A stretch of DNA of 64,000 bases, from NCBI GenBank assembly GCA_039619475.1, contig CM077115.1, positions 105,994,393 through 106,058,392 of the forward strand. Direction: 5' to 3'. Shown in pieces: positions 13,640 through 26,936 of the stretch. The stretch is from Icerya purchasi (Eukaryota > Arthropoda > Insecta > Hemiptera > Monophlebidae). The position numbers and the translations under genes were made by a program. Below the pieces are notes generated by a model. It made no database searches and had not been told where the DNA came from. It saw only the letters and a list, made by a program, of their open reading frames with translations. Numbering within the stretch: position 1 is the first letter of the stretch; every line of letters begins with the position of its first letter.

Positions 13640-15173
13640 TATCAAGTGGTCAAATTTATAACACAGCGCACATGCAGTGGATAATTTGTTTTAAAAGAAC
13701 ACAATTGGATAGCTGTAATAAATTGCGGATTATTGTTGAATAAAGTCTGTTTTCTTCAGTCCGTTTGCTGAAAATAACTTGGCCAATGTCGATATCGTTT
13801 TAAGAAAAAAAACTAGAACAAAGATTTACGCAACTTTTATTTTATTTTATTTTTTATTTGCATTTTTTTTTTTTGATCGTGTAAACATCAAATTACATTT
13901 TCCCCTCTTTTCCCAGTCCTAGCACCAATATCCATATCGACGCCCCCCCCCAAAAAAAAATTCAAATCAAGTGTATTTAGAATACCCTCTTTTTAACGCA
14001 TTAGCTTTCCCGTTTTCATTCGTTAATATTTCAGTCACGGTCGTCAAATTTAATCCAATTTTATCGTTACGTTATTTTCTAAAAAAATATTGAAATAGAA
14101 TGTTTACATGAGATACAGCTCTTTATTTAACAACACAATCTTGCGTTGTTTGAATAAAAACGAATGAGAGCGTAAAAGAGAAACGGAAAAAATGTATATG
14201 AATGCTATACGACTAAGAAGAAAGTAAAAGAAAATAAAATTTTTCGTTTAACGATTTTAGTTTTAAATAAGGTGTGATTTGTTTCAAAGCCAAAAATAAT
14301 ATAACCGGTTGGATTTTTATTTTTATTATTCACCAACAGATTTTTATTTCTGATTCTCAAATTCTAAATTTTAATTTATTCCTGGCTTTTAAATACACGT
14401 TCCTGCAATTATGACCCATTTAAATTATCGTTTCTCTCTTTTACATAAACAATAGTCAAAAGATGTGGGTGCGGCTGAGTGAACAAAATGATCGACGCGG
14501 AACAGTTGACCAAGCAAAGTCTCCTAGTGTATACATATATTAATTTCTTGGAAGTGGGAAAAAAATAAATTAGTCTGATAATCGATGTTATTAATTTATA
14601 ACATGCGTGTGTTCTTTTTAGCAAAAATGCCTTTTTACTCGTGAAAAAATGTATGAAATTATATATGATGGGAAAGAAAAAAAAATTTCTTTAATATTGA
14701 AGGTGTTTCAGTTTTTTGTTATAATAACGAAAATTTAAAAAACAATGAAAATACGCCATTACTTTTTATTTATGGTCAAAAGGTAAAAAACTATTTACTT
14801 CTTTATTTATTTTTTCCACGAGAATTTTCATATATATTATTGTTCAATTTATTGAAGGTACGTTTTTTTCAAAGTTAGTGCGCTTTAACAAATTCAGACG
14901 GTTTTGCTTGCAAGTCTTAAGGAGGAAAAATACAATTAGACGGTCAAAAAGAACGCGTTTTCATCAGTTTTTTTTTTTTTTAAGGAAGTTTTTATTCAGT
15001 CATAATGAAACTTTGTACGAACAAAAACAAAAAAAAAAAAAACCAACTGGAATACAGTTTTACCTAAATCTTCTACAAATTATGACGCGATAAAACCGTT
15101 TAGAATTAAATTTACACATTTGTACAAATAAACACTACTGAAATAGTACGGCATGCAGTGAAAAGTCGTAACG
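13640..15173. other. Intronic sequence without supported features
   Basis: AT-rich. Open frames here have no recognisable domain and are dominated by A/T runs. TTTATT motifs at about 14760-14805 are possible distant poly(A) signals for the exon ending at 15174. Confidence 0.5.
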
Positions 15174-15460
15174 TTATTTTTTCGTAATAACTTTATGAAT
15201 ACAAGCGAGATGAGTACGCAGTGATCCTTGTTGAGTAAATTTTTTACTACAGTGAGAACAGCTGAACTGTGGTGCTAAACCACATTCGGTTTTGTAATGT
15301 AGTAACATACTTCTGCGGTATTTATACACTCTTCCGCAGTTATTGGGACACGAATGCGCACTAGGTAAGTAGGATACTCCGTCGGCGTTGTGGCTTAAAG
15401 ATGAAATCGATGTCGAAGTAACCGCACGGACGATGGCGGCATCTAAACTGCCGAGGATAT
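15174..15460 (-). CDS. lola: lola alternative terminal exon (C2HC + C2H2 finger pair)
   Basis: Terminal exon of 94 residues. The acceptor GTTTGTTTCAG puts the exon start at 15460, giving AT plus ATC CTC GGC (phase-1 intron). The N-terminal part (about 40 residues) is Ser/Thr/Ala-rich (TSTSISSLS). Finger 1 is CPNNC, GRVYKYRRSMLL, H, C. The linker is GLAPQFS, with GL in place of GK. Finger 2 is CSHC...H-LACI-H, with contact residues Q, G, S, T. It ends HKVITKK. The open frame runs upstream past the acceptor, but the splice site and phase argue that only 15460 onward is used. It belongs to the KYK/SMMLH family of lola fingers but lies outside the AAG-acceptor block at 30-46 kb. Confidence 0.92.
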
Positions 15461-18400
15461 CTGAAACAAACGGCAATTCTGATAGATTAATACAAGTTCT
15501 GAATATAAAACTATCGCGTGCTGAGTTCATTCATGGAAACTTATCGAATCAGACTCGAGCGGCCTCTATTCGGTAATCACGGAAACCAACCGCTTCATAG
15601 TAACATCGTCGGAGGGCGCTATAACATTTACTTCATAGCTCGAACTGATCGTAAAAAAAAAACAACAAAAAACGACGTTATATTTAAATTTTTCTAGGTT
15701 CGTTGCCTTCGATATTTAGATTTTCACGCGATCAAAAATAACAAACGGAAGGGGAATCGTCGGTATGACAAAAAAGAAGACGGAAAAAAACAATGAAGAG
15801 CGAGCTATAAATAGTAGATCTCTCTATTAGTAGAAGAGACGAATAGAAAAAACAACGTTCAACAGTGATGAAAGAGCATTCAAAAAAGATATGGCCAGCG
15901 TATAATGCATAAAATAAGAAGTAGGAGAGTGAAGAGGACAAAATGTTAAAAGTTATAAACGAAAACATACGACAAATACTGTGTTTAAGGCGTAGATAAG
16001 ACAGATTGCAGGGAGAGGTAGATGCGCTGCAAAAAAGGGATGTTAAGGAACCAAAGGATAGGGCAGAAACTTTGAATGAAAAGATAAATGGAATTAGGAT
16101 TTGAAAATAAAGAGAAATAATAGTTACTCCGTAATTTTAAGCGGCTGCAGAGGGAAATGTGATATGGGACTTAAAAATGCTAATAAAGAAGCTAATTAAG
16201 GAGCCAGCAGATCTGCCAAATCATTGGGCAAGATCGTAAAGCGGCTTTTCAATAAATTATATATATATAGTATATGTATATATATATTGTATATGTATAT
16301 TACAAAACCAGTAAGGAGTCGTTCATTTATTAGTTTTAAGTCCTACCCCCCTATTAAGAATAAATCATAAAGCGAATAAGCTACCTTCCTTAATGTTACG
16401 TAGAATAAAAACATGTTTAGTACCTTATAATTTTAAGCGAAATTAATGAGAAATCGATTATTATTTTGTAGTTGAAAATAATCTACGTTTAAACGATATA
16501 AGTTAACAATTTTGGGCAATTAAAAATATTATAAAGTTATGAAAGCCCAGTTACAGGGGGAAAAATAGCCCTCTATTCAATGCAAGCTGCCCATGGATTC
16601 AGAAGTCAATTAGAAATGCAAATTAGCCACTAGGAAATTCGTCTCGTTTATCCGTAATTACTTGTTCTCGTCAACTTCCTGCCGTAAACCAACACGTCTT
16701 AGTTTCGGCGAGCGTAAAATCTCGTAACTTCTCTTTTATCGATCTATATTAAACGGTCCCTAAATTTTTTATGGCGCAAATAAATGGATAAATAAATAAA
16801 TCCGAATATGTCGCATCTTACCGCTTGCTACTTTAACGTAATGCATAATACACCAAACTGATGATTATTACGTGTGTTTAGAGATCCATTAAACGATGGT
16901 TTAACGCGCTGTGCTCTTGCAGATTACCAGAAGACTTTATCAGCTCGCGTTGGATTTTACGGAACAATAATAAAAGAGAGGTATTCTCAGGTGTAATGGT
17001 AGTTTTTATACTTGACTACTTTTAAAGAGCGCAAAAGTCCGAATAGTCGCGCATAAAAAATAATTAAATTACGGAAAATCTGCGACAGGCACGTTGGCCG
17101 AACGATTGGACTAATAAATGAAAAGTATCGAGGTTTCAACTGGGGCGACAACTAAAAATTATTAACAATAGATGGAGTTATTAAGAGGCACCTGAAGAAG
17201 AATGGAAAAGCATTAATGAACACTAGGCGATATATAATATACTTAGACTACACACACATTTGCATGATTAAAAATTAAACATTTACATTTGACCGCTGAG
17301 TTTTGTACATATAAATCCGAAATTGTCGACTTTTTCAAAGCAAAAATATACGAGTAAGTGCGCCACGAAACCCTCCAAGTCGAGCTGTATGTGTGGGCGT
17401 GTATGTGCGAGCGTGGACAGAAAGGCCATCCGTCCAGTAAAAAAAATGCTAAAAAAAAAGGAAAAGTATAATACAAAAGAGAAAAATTAAAGGGAAAACA
17501 AGAGCAGGGGTAAATGAGAAACGGACCAAATTGAAAACATCCCAACTGTCATCTATAGCGTGAAACGGTAATATTTTTAATTACACTCTCAGGAATGCCA
17601 CCACGGTCTGGAAATATCGTGGATGTAAAATTATTATTATTAAATATTATTATTATTTTTGATAAAAACATTAATAGTTGTTCTTTAAGATCGCTATATT
17701 ATATACTTGCCTACACCGATCTTTCTTAACCGACCGGCCGCTGAACATACACAGTCAACAAATTACCAAGTATATAAAAATAAAAAGAGATTATTTAAAC
17801 GCAGAGAGAAGAAGATGCTAAATTAACATAAAAAAAAAAAAAAAAAAGCTAAAAATGCAGCAATAAGATAAGAATCAACAGTGCGTAAACGGTGAAAAAG
17901 TCAGATCGACTCTTTCAACTAACGTAAACATAGTAAAGCGTATAATTAGTTACAAATAAATTAACGCGCTGGTCAACGTGCGATTTTTTACGGATGCGAT
18001 CGTGAATTGGCGTTTTCAGAACAGCTAGGAATGCACATTATTGTAAAACAACGACGGTGTTTGTTTAAAAGAAGAATAGGAAATAATGTTTAGTGGTAAT
18101 CATGTAATTTATCATACTTTTCAATGCGAAAAGTAAAACTAACCGAAAAATAAAACACATTAGTAGCCTTATTAAGAATTAAATTACAAAATTATCATAA
18201 AATCAATGCCTAATTTCGGTCCAAATTCACGACGTACTCCGTATAGGGTAGGTGTTCTATTCTATTTTCGTAATTTAAATTCCTAACAGGGTTTATTTAT
18301 ACCGTTTAACATTAATACTCTAGTTTAGTTGAAAGAAAACTAGATTTGTTGAATTCTAAGGATCACTTTTTACCCACTTCTTTTCAGTTAATGATAGCGT

Positions 18401-19367
18401 TTCAGTCGATTTTTTTTTTTTTTTTTTTTGTCGAATTTAAACCCCCTACCGCATAATGGCTTCCGTTTTTATTTTATCCCGTCAATACTGATTTCTTCTG
18501 CGATAAAAGGCCACCTTTTTTTTTTTTTTTTTTTTTTTTGTTAAACAAACAAAGATGTGCGCTGTAAGACACGAGAGTAATCCATACTTTACAAAAGTTC
18601 CGGAAAAAAAAAAAAAAAAAAAAAAAGTGGGTACAAAAAAAACGGGTGTCAAATGATAAGACTTTTTTATTTACAGTAATTGTATAAACATAAACATTTC
18701 TTTCAGCGAAGTATGCGCATAATATGCGTGTGCGTATATTACAAACATGTACATGCGTGCGAGTTCCTGTAAAATTAACTGTGTAACAAAATGAATTAAA
18801 CGACTCTAAAGACGTATTATTCGGATAATGTACAAAAAAAGTTGGAAGAAAAGACTCCGAAATAACGGAATCACACTTCCTGCGAAATTTTAAGTCAATG
18901 CACATTCAGCGAAAAATATTATAATTTTGAAAATTATCTTATAATAATTACAGCAATAATAATAATAATAATAATAGCAATAAAAATTAAAAGGAAAAAA
19001 ACACTTAAATTTACCCTACTTTTTAAAATCTGCGTAAACTAATTAATTAAACTACATTTCACATATGTAACAGTTTAACGGAAAAATAACTAACCACAAT
19101 AATCGCGCGGAATGAATGTTGACATATATTTTTTGCCATAAATGTACGCAATTTTAAGGTCATTTACTAGAAAAGAAAAGAAAAAAAAAATTCTTACCTA
19201 AAAGAGCGACAAACAAATTCAAAAAAAATAAATTGGCGTCAAATGAAAAAAAAAAAATGGGATAATTCATTAAGAAAGCGTCGTTTTAGCAACCAAAAAC
19301 AATGCTCCGAGGAGGAGAGGAAAAGATAAAATTGCAATATTTCTTTTGCGTGTTTATATTTTAACGA

Positions 19368-19401
<34 letters not shown>

Positions 19402-19578
19402 ACACACATACATATGTATGTATATATATATATATATAGTGAGAGAGATACGCACGTATAAAAGGATGTTCCCTTCGGAGAAATAAACAGCGCCCAATAT
19501 CTTGAACCGTAACAGAACATTGGATATTTCAATAAACTTTGACACCCTAATATTTAGTGAAAACGAAATGCCATTTTG
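15461..19578. other. Long intron without supported genes
   Basis: About 4.1 kb. It contains TA-rich microsatellites near 16256-16300, 18955-18980 and 19370-19440, and poly-T/poly-A runs near 18410-18625. Open frames in this stretch are low-complexity. No zinc-finger codons or convincing transposon motifs were seen. Confidence 0.5.
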
Positions 19579-21284
19579 CTAATTTGACTGTTGCGACTCG
19601 GAAGAGGTCGGTGGAACATCCAATGGAATATCCATAGGCGAATTGGCGTCGCTGTGGTGGTTATTCATGTGTTTCTTGAGACGTTTATTCGTGATGAACG
19701 GTTTGCCGCAAACTTCGCAGTTATAGCGGAACCGCTTTTCGCAGTCGTACTTGCAATGCTTCAACCAATCCTCCTTTTTCGTGAAAACCATGCCGCATTT
19801 GTTACGGCACGCCCAATTCATATATTTCCTGCCGCTAGAACCTTCCTGCACCTTTGACGCCGTTTTTTCCGACGACGAGGACAGCGGCACCGGTTGTAGC
19901 GTGAAACCAATCTCGGAAACGAGAACTTTCTGCGGCAGCGAAATACCAGCACCAGAAGCAGCGCTACTACTGCTAGTACTACTGCTACTAGTACTGCTGC
20001 TGATACCACCGCTACTAGCAGCGGCAGCGACAGCACTATTACTAATGCTAGCGGCGCTGACGATAGTAGTGGCAATGGTAGCGGGCACGGCAGTCGCGCT
20101 ACCGATAGTAGAACATTCGGAGGACGAGATAATCTGACGGGAAATGTTGCTGCCCGGGATTTTACCGCAGACAACCGCGGTGGCGCTGCTACCGTCCAGT
20201 GCAGGCGGAATAGGTAATCGAATAGCCGGTGGTAGGCCACCGACGGCCGCCGTTTCTTCAACGGGAACATTCTTGGCCAAGGCCGGTATGATGCTCAGCG
20301 TGCCGCTGTCTAAAATGCCGCGCGGTAACTGAGACAGCTGGACTAATGAGCCGGCAGCGGCAACAGCACCGGGACTACTGCTACCAACCCCGACAACGTG
20401 GGAACCACCGTTATCATTGTTAGCGGCAACATTTCGCACGATTTGGGTACTACTATCAGCAGCGGCTCTTGCCGACGGTGCGACCAGCGGTGCAACGGCA
20501 TTACCACCGGAGGAAGAAACTTCTAGTCTCGCCGCGCCGACCGGTGTCAGACTTATGCTGCGCAACTGACTAACCATAGCGATCGGTGCTTCGTTCGGAG
20601 CAGCCGGCGGCATCCTGCTTACCTGCTTGGACGGCGAAGCGGCAGACGGCAGCTTCTGTAGATCGATCAACTTCACCTGATTCAGTTTCGACGACAGAAC
20701 CGGCGCAAATTCCGTCCCGGTCGTGGGCGGCGGCAGCGGTGGAAGAGGAGGCGACAGTCGCACGGCACCCTTACTGATGAAAGAGCTTAGATTTTCGACG
20801 GAAATATTAATTTTGCCGGAACGTTTTTGTTGGCCAGTCACCGCTGTCGGCGCTGGAAACCTGGCGGCCGGTTGCGCGCCGCTCGCAGTACTGGACGTGG
20901 TTCGACCGGTCGCTGCGGATGGCTTTTGCGGTTGTTTCTGAGAACCGATTTTACTAAACAAAGATTCCACCGAGGAGACAGCTGCAGCGCCCGTAGCGGA
21001 AGCATTGGCAACAGCAGCGGCGGCGGCGGCGGCGGCGCTGGCGGCAGATCTTTTTGACATTTTCATCGGATCGACCTCTCCTTCGCAATAGACGTTACGT
21101 AACTGCTGCAATGTTAACACCTTTCCGCTGGAACTTTTCACTGATAGGCAGCCGCTGCCTGGAATTGCCGGTTTTGGGCTTTTTTCGGATTCCGACGGAA
21201 ATTCGTGTTCCTTCGATTTTTTGTAACGGCCTTCCTCGGTATTTTCCGCAGACGGCGGGGCCTTCTTAGTGGCGACAACAGTAC
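19579..21284 (-). CDS. lola: lola long alternative terminal exon (Ala/Ser-rich region plus finger pair)
   Basis: Single open exon of 567 residues, the longest in the window. The acceptor TTTTTGATTGTAG places the start at 21284 (GT then ACT GTT GTC), matching the phase of the other exons. The first 490 residues are low-complexity: an Ala run near residues 80-95, Ser/Thr tracts, a PPLPPLPPP-type patch and a hydrophobic/Ser-rich zone near 400-470. The C terminus carries a finger pair at about 492-543: CRNKC, GMVFTKKEDWLK, H, C, then linker EKRFRYN, then CEVC...H-MNNH-H. Contact residues are T, K, R, K. Finger 1 departs strongly from the NNCGRxYKYK consensus but keeps all ligands and spacing. A Ser/Pro-rich tail of about 24 residues follows. 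Base composition is clearly more GC-rich than the surrounding introns, supporting real coding. Confidence 0.9.
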
Positions 21285-22061
21285 CTACAATCAAAAACAG
21301 ACAAAAAGAAAAAAAAAACAACAACAACAATTAACAACAAATGCAACTAAAGAGTTTCCAACAAACTACAAACAACGACACGAACATATTTAAGAAGTGC
21401 AAATAACTACACGTATCGTACATATGAACACAACTTGGAGCTTTCTAGCATGCAACATTTTCACAACAACAATTGAAAAAAGCTAATCATTAAAATTAGT
21501 TTTACATATTCTTTCATCTTCAAACGACACCCCTTTTTCTTTCTTTCTTTTTTTTTCCTTTTTTTTCTTTTATTTCTTTTTTTTTTTATATATATTTATT
21601 TGTTTATTTTTTTTTTTTTTGGAAAAACGTAAAAGCATTTTTTGTTCTTTTCAAAAACTTATAAATATGCGCGGATTGGAACTAAACGACACATAATAAA
21701 TAATACGAAACAACACAGACTGGTTAAGTTTTCCAGCATGCAAAAAGTCTGTTACCGTTAATAATAATTAAAATTATACTTAAATACTACCGAGCAATCA
21801 ACTATCAAATTGTAACATATAAAACCCATAAAGTAAAATGTACATCGTACATAATATGTATATATTAAAAAAAATTAAAATAATAACGTAATTTTTTTAA
21901 AAATTTATTTAAATTTTATGTACAAAATAATCGACGGATTTACGTAAAGGCGCTTTATTTAACGCACTAAATTTTTCCGTTATCACGGTATCTTTTTAGC
22001 GTATTTTTGCCTAATCGAAAGTTACGCATAATCAGAAGTGTAACGGAGTCCGAGGCAACGT
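21285..22061. other. Intron and probable 3' UTR of the next exon
   Basis: Contains T-rich tracts (21530-21630) and, on the minus strand, a TTTATT (AATAAA) at 21954-21959. This is about 105 bases past the stop of the 22062 exon and is a plausible poly(A) signal for it. Confidence 0.5.
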
Positions 22062-22357
22062 TCATTTAAGTGGAAAGAGAACCTTATGGTTTAGTCTAAG
22101 GTGTTTCTTCAACGTGGTCTCTCGGAAGAACAGCTTGGAACAATAACCGCACTTAATTAACGGCTCCTTACCGCACTCGTATCGATAATGGACCATCATG
22201 TTATGTTTATGCTTATATCTTCGACCGCATTTGTTTAGGCACATAAATAAACCATCGCAGTCGTCATCTTTCGGAATCGTGCTGTTGTTCCACTTGTAGT
22301 ACACAGCCGGCCCCCCGGCAGTAAAATGCGAAGGAACGGAGGACCGCATATCCGAAT
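22062..22357 (-). CDS. lola: lola alternative terminal exon (C2HC + C2H2 finger pair)
   Basis: Terminal exon of 97 residues. The minus-strand acceptor is TTTTAG followed by AT TCG GAT ATG, so the exon starts at 22357 in phase 1. An acidic KDDDCDG segment precedes finger 1. Finger 1 is CLNKC, GRRYKHKHNMMV, H, C; the linker is GKEPLIK; finger 2 is CGYC...H-LRLN-H. Contact residues are R, T, T, K. It ends HKVLFPLK. A possible poly(A) signal lies at 21954-21959. Internal Met codons exist, but there is no promoter evidence, so independent translation is not proposed. Confidence 0.92.
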
Positions 22358-24383
22358 CTAAAACGCAATTAACTAATTAGTCGAAAGAAACAAAAAGAAG
22401 GAGTCGTTTTTTTGTTTGTTTTCAACTCTTTCAGACATATATACCAACTCCGCTCTACTGCCAAGACACACAGACTGGTTGGATCCGAATGGTATAGTGA
22501 AAAGATTAGTTAATCAGCAAAAACACATACAGATATGTTATGTATTTACGAAATAAAACTCTAACTAGAGTACAAAATTTACACTGACGCGTTAAAAGAA
22601 ATCATAGAAAATGTACACCTTTTTTTTTTTTTTTTCAAATTTGCTCCTACCCGTATCCCCGGTATGGCACAAGCAGATCCGCAGTGACCACCAAAGGCGT
22701 ACTCATTTTAAACGAGATACATATATTATTAAATGCATTTTAATAATAGTTTAAGAGTGAATTGGCCACCGAGTAGCAAATTAGACCGGTACTGGAGAAA
22801 ACATCATCGTCACTTCCGCGGATCCGGTCGTAACATCATGATGGCTGCGATGAAATCCGTACTCTGGCAACTTTATATAGCTAAAAGTGTCTTGTCCCTT
22901 ACTACGCTTAATCGTTGGAATACGTCGGTACATAATCCCGCGGCCGCAAATTTACCGAATCCAGGTAACAAGTAAATCTCGCTTTATTTCGTTTTGCCGC
23001 CGCCAAGGTTGTTTGTCTTGAACAGAGAACATTGCAGAGCCTACACATTTCCGCATCCGATAATAGTTCATTCGTACCGATTTTGAACTATAAGAAATTT
23101 GCTGCAGCTGACTGACGTTTTGCTTCTCGAACATTCTCGCCATTATTATTTAAGCAATTTTTTTACTACTTTCTTCTAATAATACCGGTTTACACATTTA
23201 CGCAAGAAAAATCTTGGCGACGGGGCGCCGACGTACTATTCTAATTCACAATTAGAACGAATCAGCAAAGATCAGCGACGTCGAATCCCCTTTTTAAATC
23301 CATACACAATCTGCAAAAATGGTGAATCAATTTTGGGCGCGAGAAATTCGTAACTGTACGCTTTTTAATATCTCATATTTTTCATTTAAAAACCTCGCCC
23401 AACAACCGATGACTTGATTCAGGGATAAACTCGTAACCGGTACGATCAATATTCCTCTTTGTTTTACGAAGAAACGAACGATAATTAATCGGTAAACAGA
23501 TAATTATTTCTACGACATCTACATATTTCGGCCATCATCTTCTTTTCAAGTACTGAAAAACTGAACCAAACTAAAATCGACGGCCGATCATTGTGACAAA
23601 TTAATAAATAGTACTTATTTTGGGGAATTTAAGAAAGTAATTCATGTTTGATTTTGGTTAGCACAGTAGCCGCGGAAAATTATCCGCACAGCGCATGAAG
23701 TAAAAAAAAAAAATGCTACACACTTAAGACCTGATGTTTATTATGCGCAGACATATTGCTTCAAAAAAATAAATAAATAAATTTAAAAAAATAAATAAAA
23801 AAATAAATAATAAAACAAAAACTGTTAAAACGATATATTTTTAAAATAGCAAAATAATATCACATAAACGTAAAACAAAAAGTCTCATAATTACGTAATG
23901 CTGCTTACAATCTAACTTGAGAAAACATTAATTAAATATTCTCGAAGTTATCTCTCTACTCTGCACATCGTTCGACAATAATGCAGACACATACAAATAC
24001 TTCTTTTTTCTAAAAATGTCGGTAATATTCTTATCAATTTTTAATACATTACGTAATGGTTGGAAAAAAAAAACCAGAAAAAAAAAACAGAAATTCGATT
24101 GTAGCAAAAATGTTAACCTTATTACGGAGCGACGCGTGCGCTACTTTCCTCCGCGAGTAACTGCGGATCAGCATGTTTAATCGGGAAAATATGTTAAAGC
24201 GACTAACATGAAATTAAAAATCGGAAGTGTTCTCAGTGATAATGACGACAAAATTTACTACAACATCATCGAACAAAGAAAACATAAGTTGAAAACAATA
24301 TAACAAATAATTTTTAAATAGCGGAATTTTAAACTCACAAGTACAATAAATACTCTGATGAAATAGTTTTAACCCCTCCTCCT

Positions 24384-24384
<1 letters not shown>
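22358..24384. other. Intron with a GC-richer patch of unclear nature
   Basis: Mostly AT-rich. At about 22740-23150 base composition rises and competing open frames appear on both strands. One minus frame contains a C-R-L-C motif with finger-like spacing but no His ligands (see findings). I cannot call a gene here. Confidence 0.4.

Positions 24385-24442
<58 letters not shown>
24385..24442. repeat. (CA)n(TA)n microsatellite
   Basis: About 24 CA units followed by a short TA run, directly visible. Confidence 0.95.
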
Positions 24443-25199
24443 CATTCGATCATTCGCCATAAGATGGCCAGCCCTCCGTTACAAAAAGTAGGTTTCAATT
24501 CTCCATGTCATTCTTCGCAAAATGGAATAAGTGCGACTTAAAAATGTTGCAGATATTAAAAATAACTTTATTCACAGCTAACGTTCTAAATAGCATTCTA
24601 CTCATCATCGGAGCAAAAACAAAAAGACAATTGCTTCTGTTTTCGCGTTGTAGATATTTTTATAGGATTTTTTCCTTACGTGCTTCTTTTATCACGTTCA
24701 CAATACAAATGTTACACAGATTTCGATACAACATTTTCATTTAAGAATAATAATCATGGACTACTATATAATATATACGAATGACTACGCTAAACCCGAG
24801 GTGTCTTACACATTTTATCCCCTGATTATATCCCGTCACTTTATGTAACATAATAAAGGTTGAACGCTGTGTTGTTCTCACCAGACAAAATAGACAACGA
24901 TGCGCAAAGTACTGTTGTACAGTATTTATTATATAATCGTGTGTATTGTGACTGAAAAATAAACTTTTTTTTTTTTTCAAAAAGAATTTTATAAGAAAAA
25001 ATATTGTAGTTGAAGGGGGTTTGTTCACTTGTGCAACCCGAAACAGCTGAGTTTTTACATATATTAATTCCTATAATTCCTAAGTCATTCTTAGGCCAAC
25101 TTCCATTACTTTTTTTTTTTTTATCCCAAAACATTACACATAATAAGAAGAAAAGTATCGACAAAAAAAGTGACGCTGGTCGGCCTAATAATGACTTTG

Positions 25200-25206
<7 letters not shown>

Positions 25207-25262
<56 letters not shown>
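25207..25262. repeat. (TA)n microsatellite abutting a MITE
   Basis: About 28 TA units. The MITE at 25261-25563 begins at its right edge. Because that element class inserts at TA, the repeat was probably the target. Confidence 0.95.
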
Positions 25263-25265
<3 letters not shown>

Positions 25266-25563
25266 GAAATCCGATTATCCGAATCGAAATCAAGAAAATA
25301 AAATTTTAGAGCGAGAGTGCTAGTGGTTGCGGCAGAGAGGTCCCGGGCCGTGAGATATACATGTTATGTACTTCATTTGCAATACATATGTGGTTGCTTA
25401 TACATTGCTCTACTGTTATCAGTAAAATTCCGTCCATTTCAATGCATAATTGTACATATGCATACTGTTTTGCTTCGTCCTGAGCTATGGTTCAATTATC
25501 CGAATTTTCGACTATCCAAATCGGCTCGATCCTCAATTAATTCGGATAATAGAATTTCTACTG
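25261..25563. mobile_element. Short pogo/Tigger-like MITE
   Basis: About 303 bp. The left end reads TAGTAGAAATCCGATTATCC and the right end in reverse complement CAGTAGAAATTCTATTATCC, both continuing GAAT and flanked by TA. A second internal TTATCCGAA-type motif lies near the right end. There is no transposase. The CAGTAGAA...ATTATCCGAA terminus is typical of pogo/Tigger-derived non-autonomous elements. Confidence 0.7.
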
Positions 25564-26678
25564 TATTACAATAAGGTAAAAGATCTAATAGTTATTTGTA
25601 ATTACCTCTAAAGAGGAAAGGTGTCTCCAGGAGCGGTCAACGGGCAGAGCCTCTTGCGAGGCATGGAAAGCCGAGTTTCTGAATATATACCGTCGTATTT
25701 ACTCAGGTAATTTACGCGTCCTAATTTTTACACGCATTTTTTTGGAGAAATAATATAAACCATATTTTCGCGTTATTGAAATACATTAATAGGGGTTCAA
25801 CATTACTAGACAATGTCTCTAATTTCTTAGAAGTAAATTGCCGTAATGTAGAGTTACCACCTATTATTGTATAAGTATATTTGGTTCGATATAAAGGGGT
25901 AACTGATTTCACTTAGTGAGTGTTTTATTTAGGTAAGAGGTAATTTTGAAATACACACCTACTACGTATAACCCGCAAAATGCAGGTTGAACTGATTCCC
26001 CGCGGGCAGGTTGAAAGAAAGTGCGTAAACTACGCGAGTAAATACGGCATTAATGAAAACGTCATTCTTAGGGTCCTAAAGTATATATATATATATATAT
26101 ATCGTATATATAAGAAGACAAAGTATCGCCACAATAATCGATTGGATTGTTGCCCTGGTTAATTTTGTTATTCAATGACGTTATTCTTAGCTCGACCTGT
26201 ATCACTTTTTTTTTGTCCCAAAATGTTATATATATTGTACACATATAAGAACGCAAAGTTGTGACAGAAAAAGTAGTAGGGTTCGAATTAAGAATGACGT
26301 CAATTTTCCTCGTTCTATACGAAGTACAGAAGTGATAGAGCTGGAGGTACGAATTCACATATATATATACATATATAGACAAAGTGAATTATTGGGCACT
26401 TCTGTATATGCTCATCGAGCCAGTTCAATAGGTCCGCAGCTAATGATAGCAAAAAAAGGGAGAAAAAAAGCACCCGGAAATTTTCTTCCGTATTAGACTT
26501 TACCTAGAACAAGTAATAAATCTATAAATTTCACTATTAGCAATAATAAAGAAACAAGTAAATAATTGATTAATAATAAACCTAAGACGATTTCATAATT
26601 TATTCCGAAACGATAATTAAATTAACTGCAATAAACAATCATGAAATAAATATAATATATATATATATATATATACAT

Positions 26679-26922
26679 TAACTACAACATAATTCTTAGG
26701 CTACCTCCCCATTAGAAAAAATGTCCCAATTTTATGTAACGTTTGTTATATTTTATAGGATTTTGGTGATTATGTTATTATGTATATACATATTGACCGA
26801 TTTAAAATGACGTTATAAATTTTGATTATTTTATACAAAGTATAGAAGTTAAAGAGATAGAAATGTAAGCAGAAGGGGTGAAGGGGCACAGCCCTTTGCG
26901 AGGCCAAAACGGCCGATATATA
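26679..26922. repeat. Dispersed repeat family (full copy 1)
   Basis: Matches 60430-60708 in the same orientation. Shared blocks in order: AATTCTTAG(G/C)CTACC, CCCATTAGAAAAA, TGTCCCAATTTTATGTAACG, TATTTTATAGGATTTT, TTTTATACAAAGTATA, then GGGGCACAGCC and TTGCGAGGCCAAAA. Partial relatives with the ATTCTTAG and TCCCAAAA blocks occur near 25070-25150 and 26180-26340, and the GCGAGGC block recurs near 25655. Class unknown; there are no clear inverted repeats and no coding. Confidence 0.65.
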
Positions 26923-26936
26923 TATATATATGTATA

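Noticed and set aside
18474..18905. 143-codon minus-strand open frame
   Set aside because: Built on poly-A/T tracts (Phe and Lys runs) with no recognisable domain.
19591..21393. Several plus-strand open frames of 60-130 codons
   Set aside because: They are antisense shadows of the long minus-strand lola exon at 19579-21284; none has a domain.
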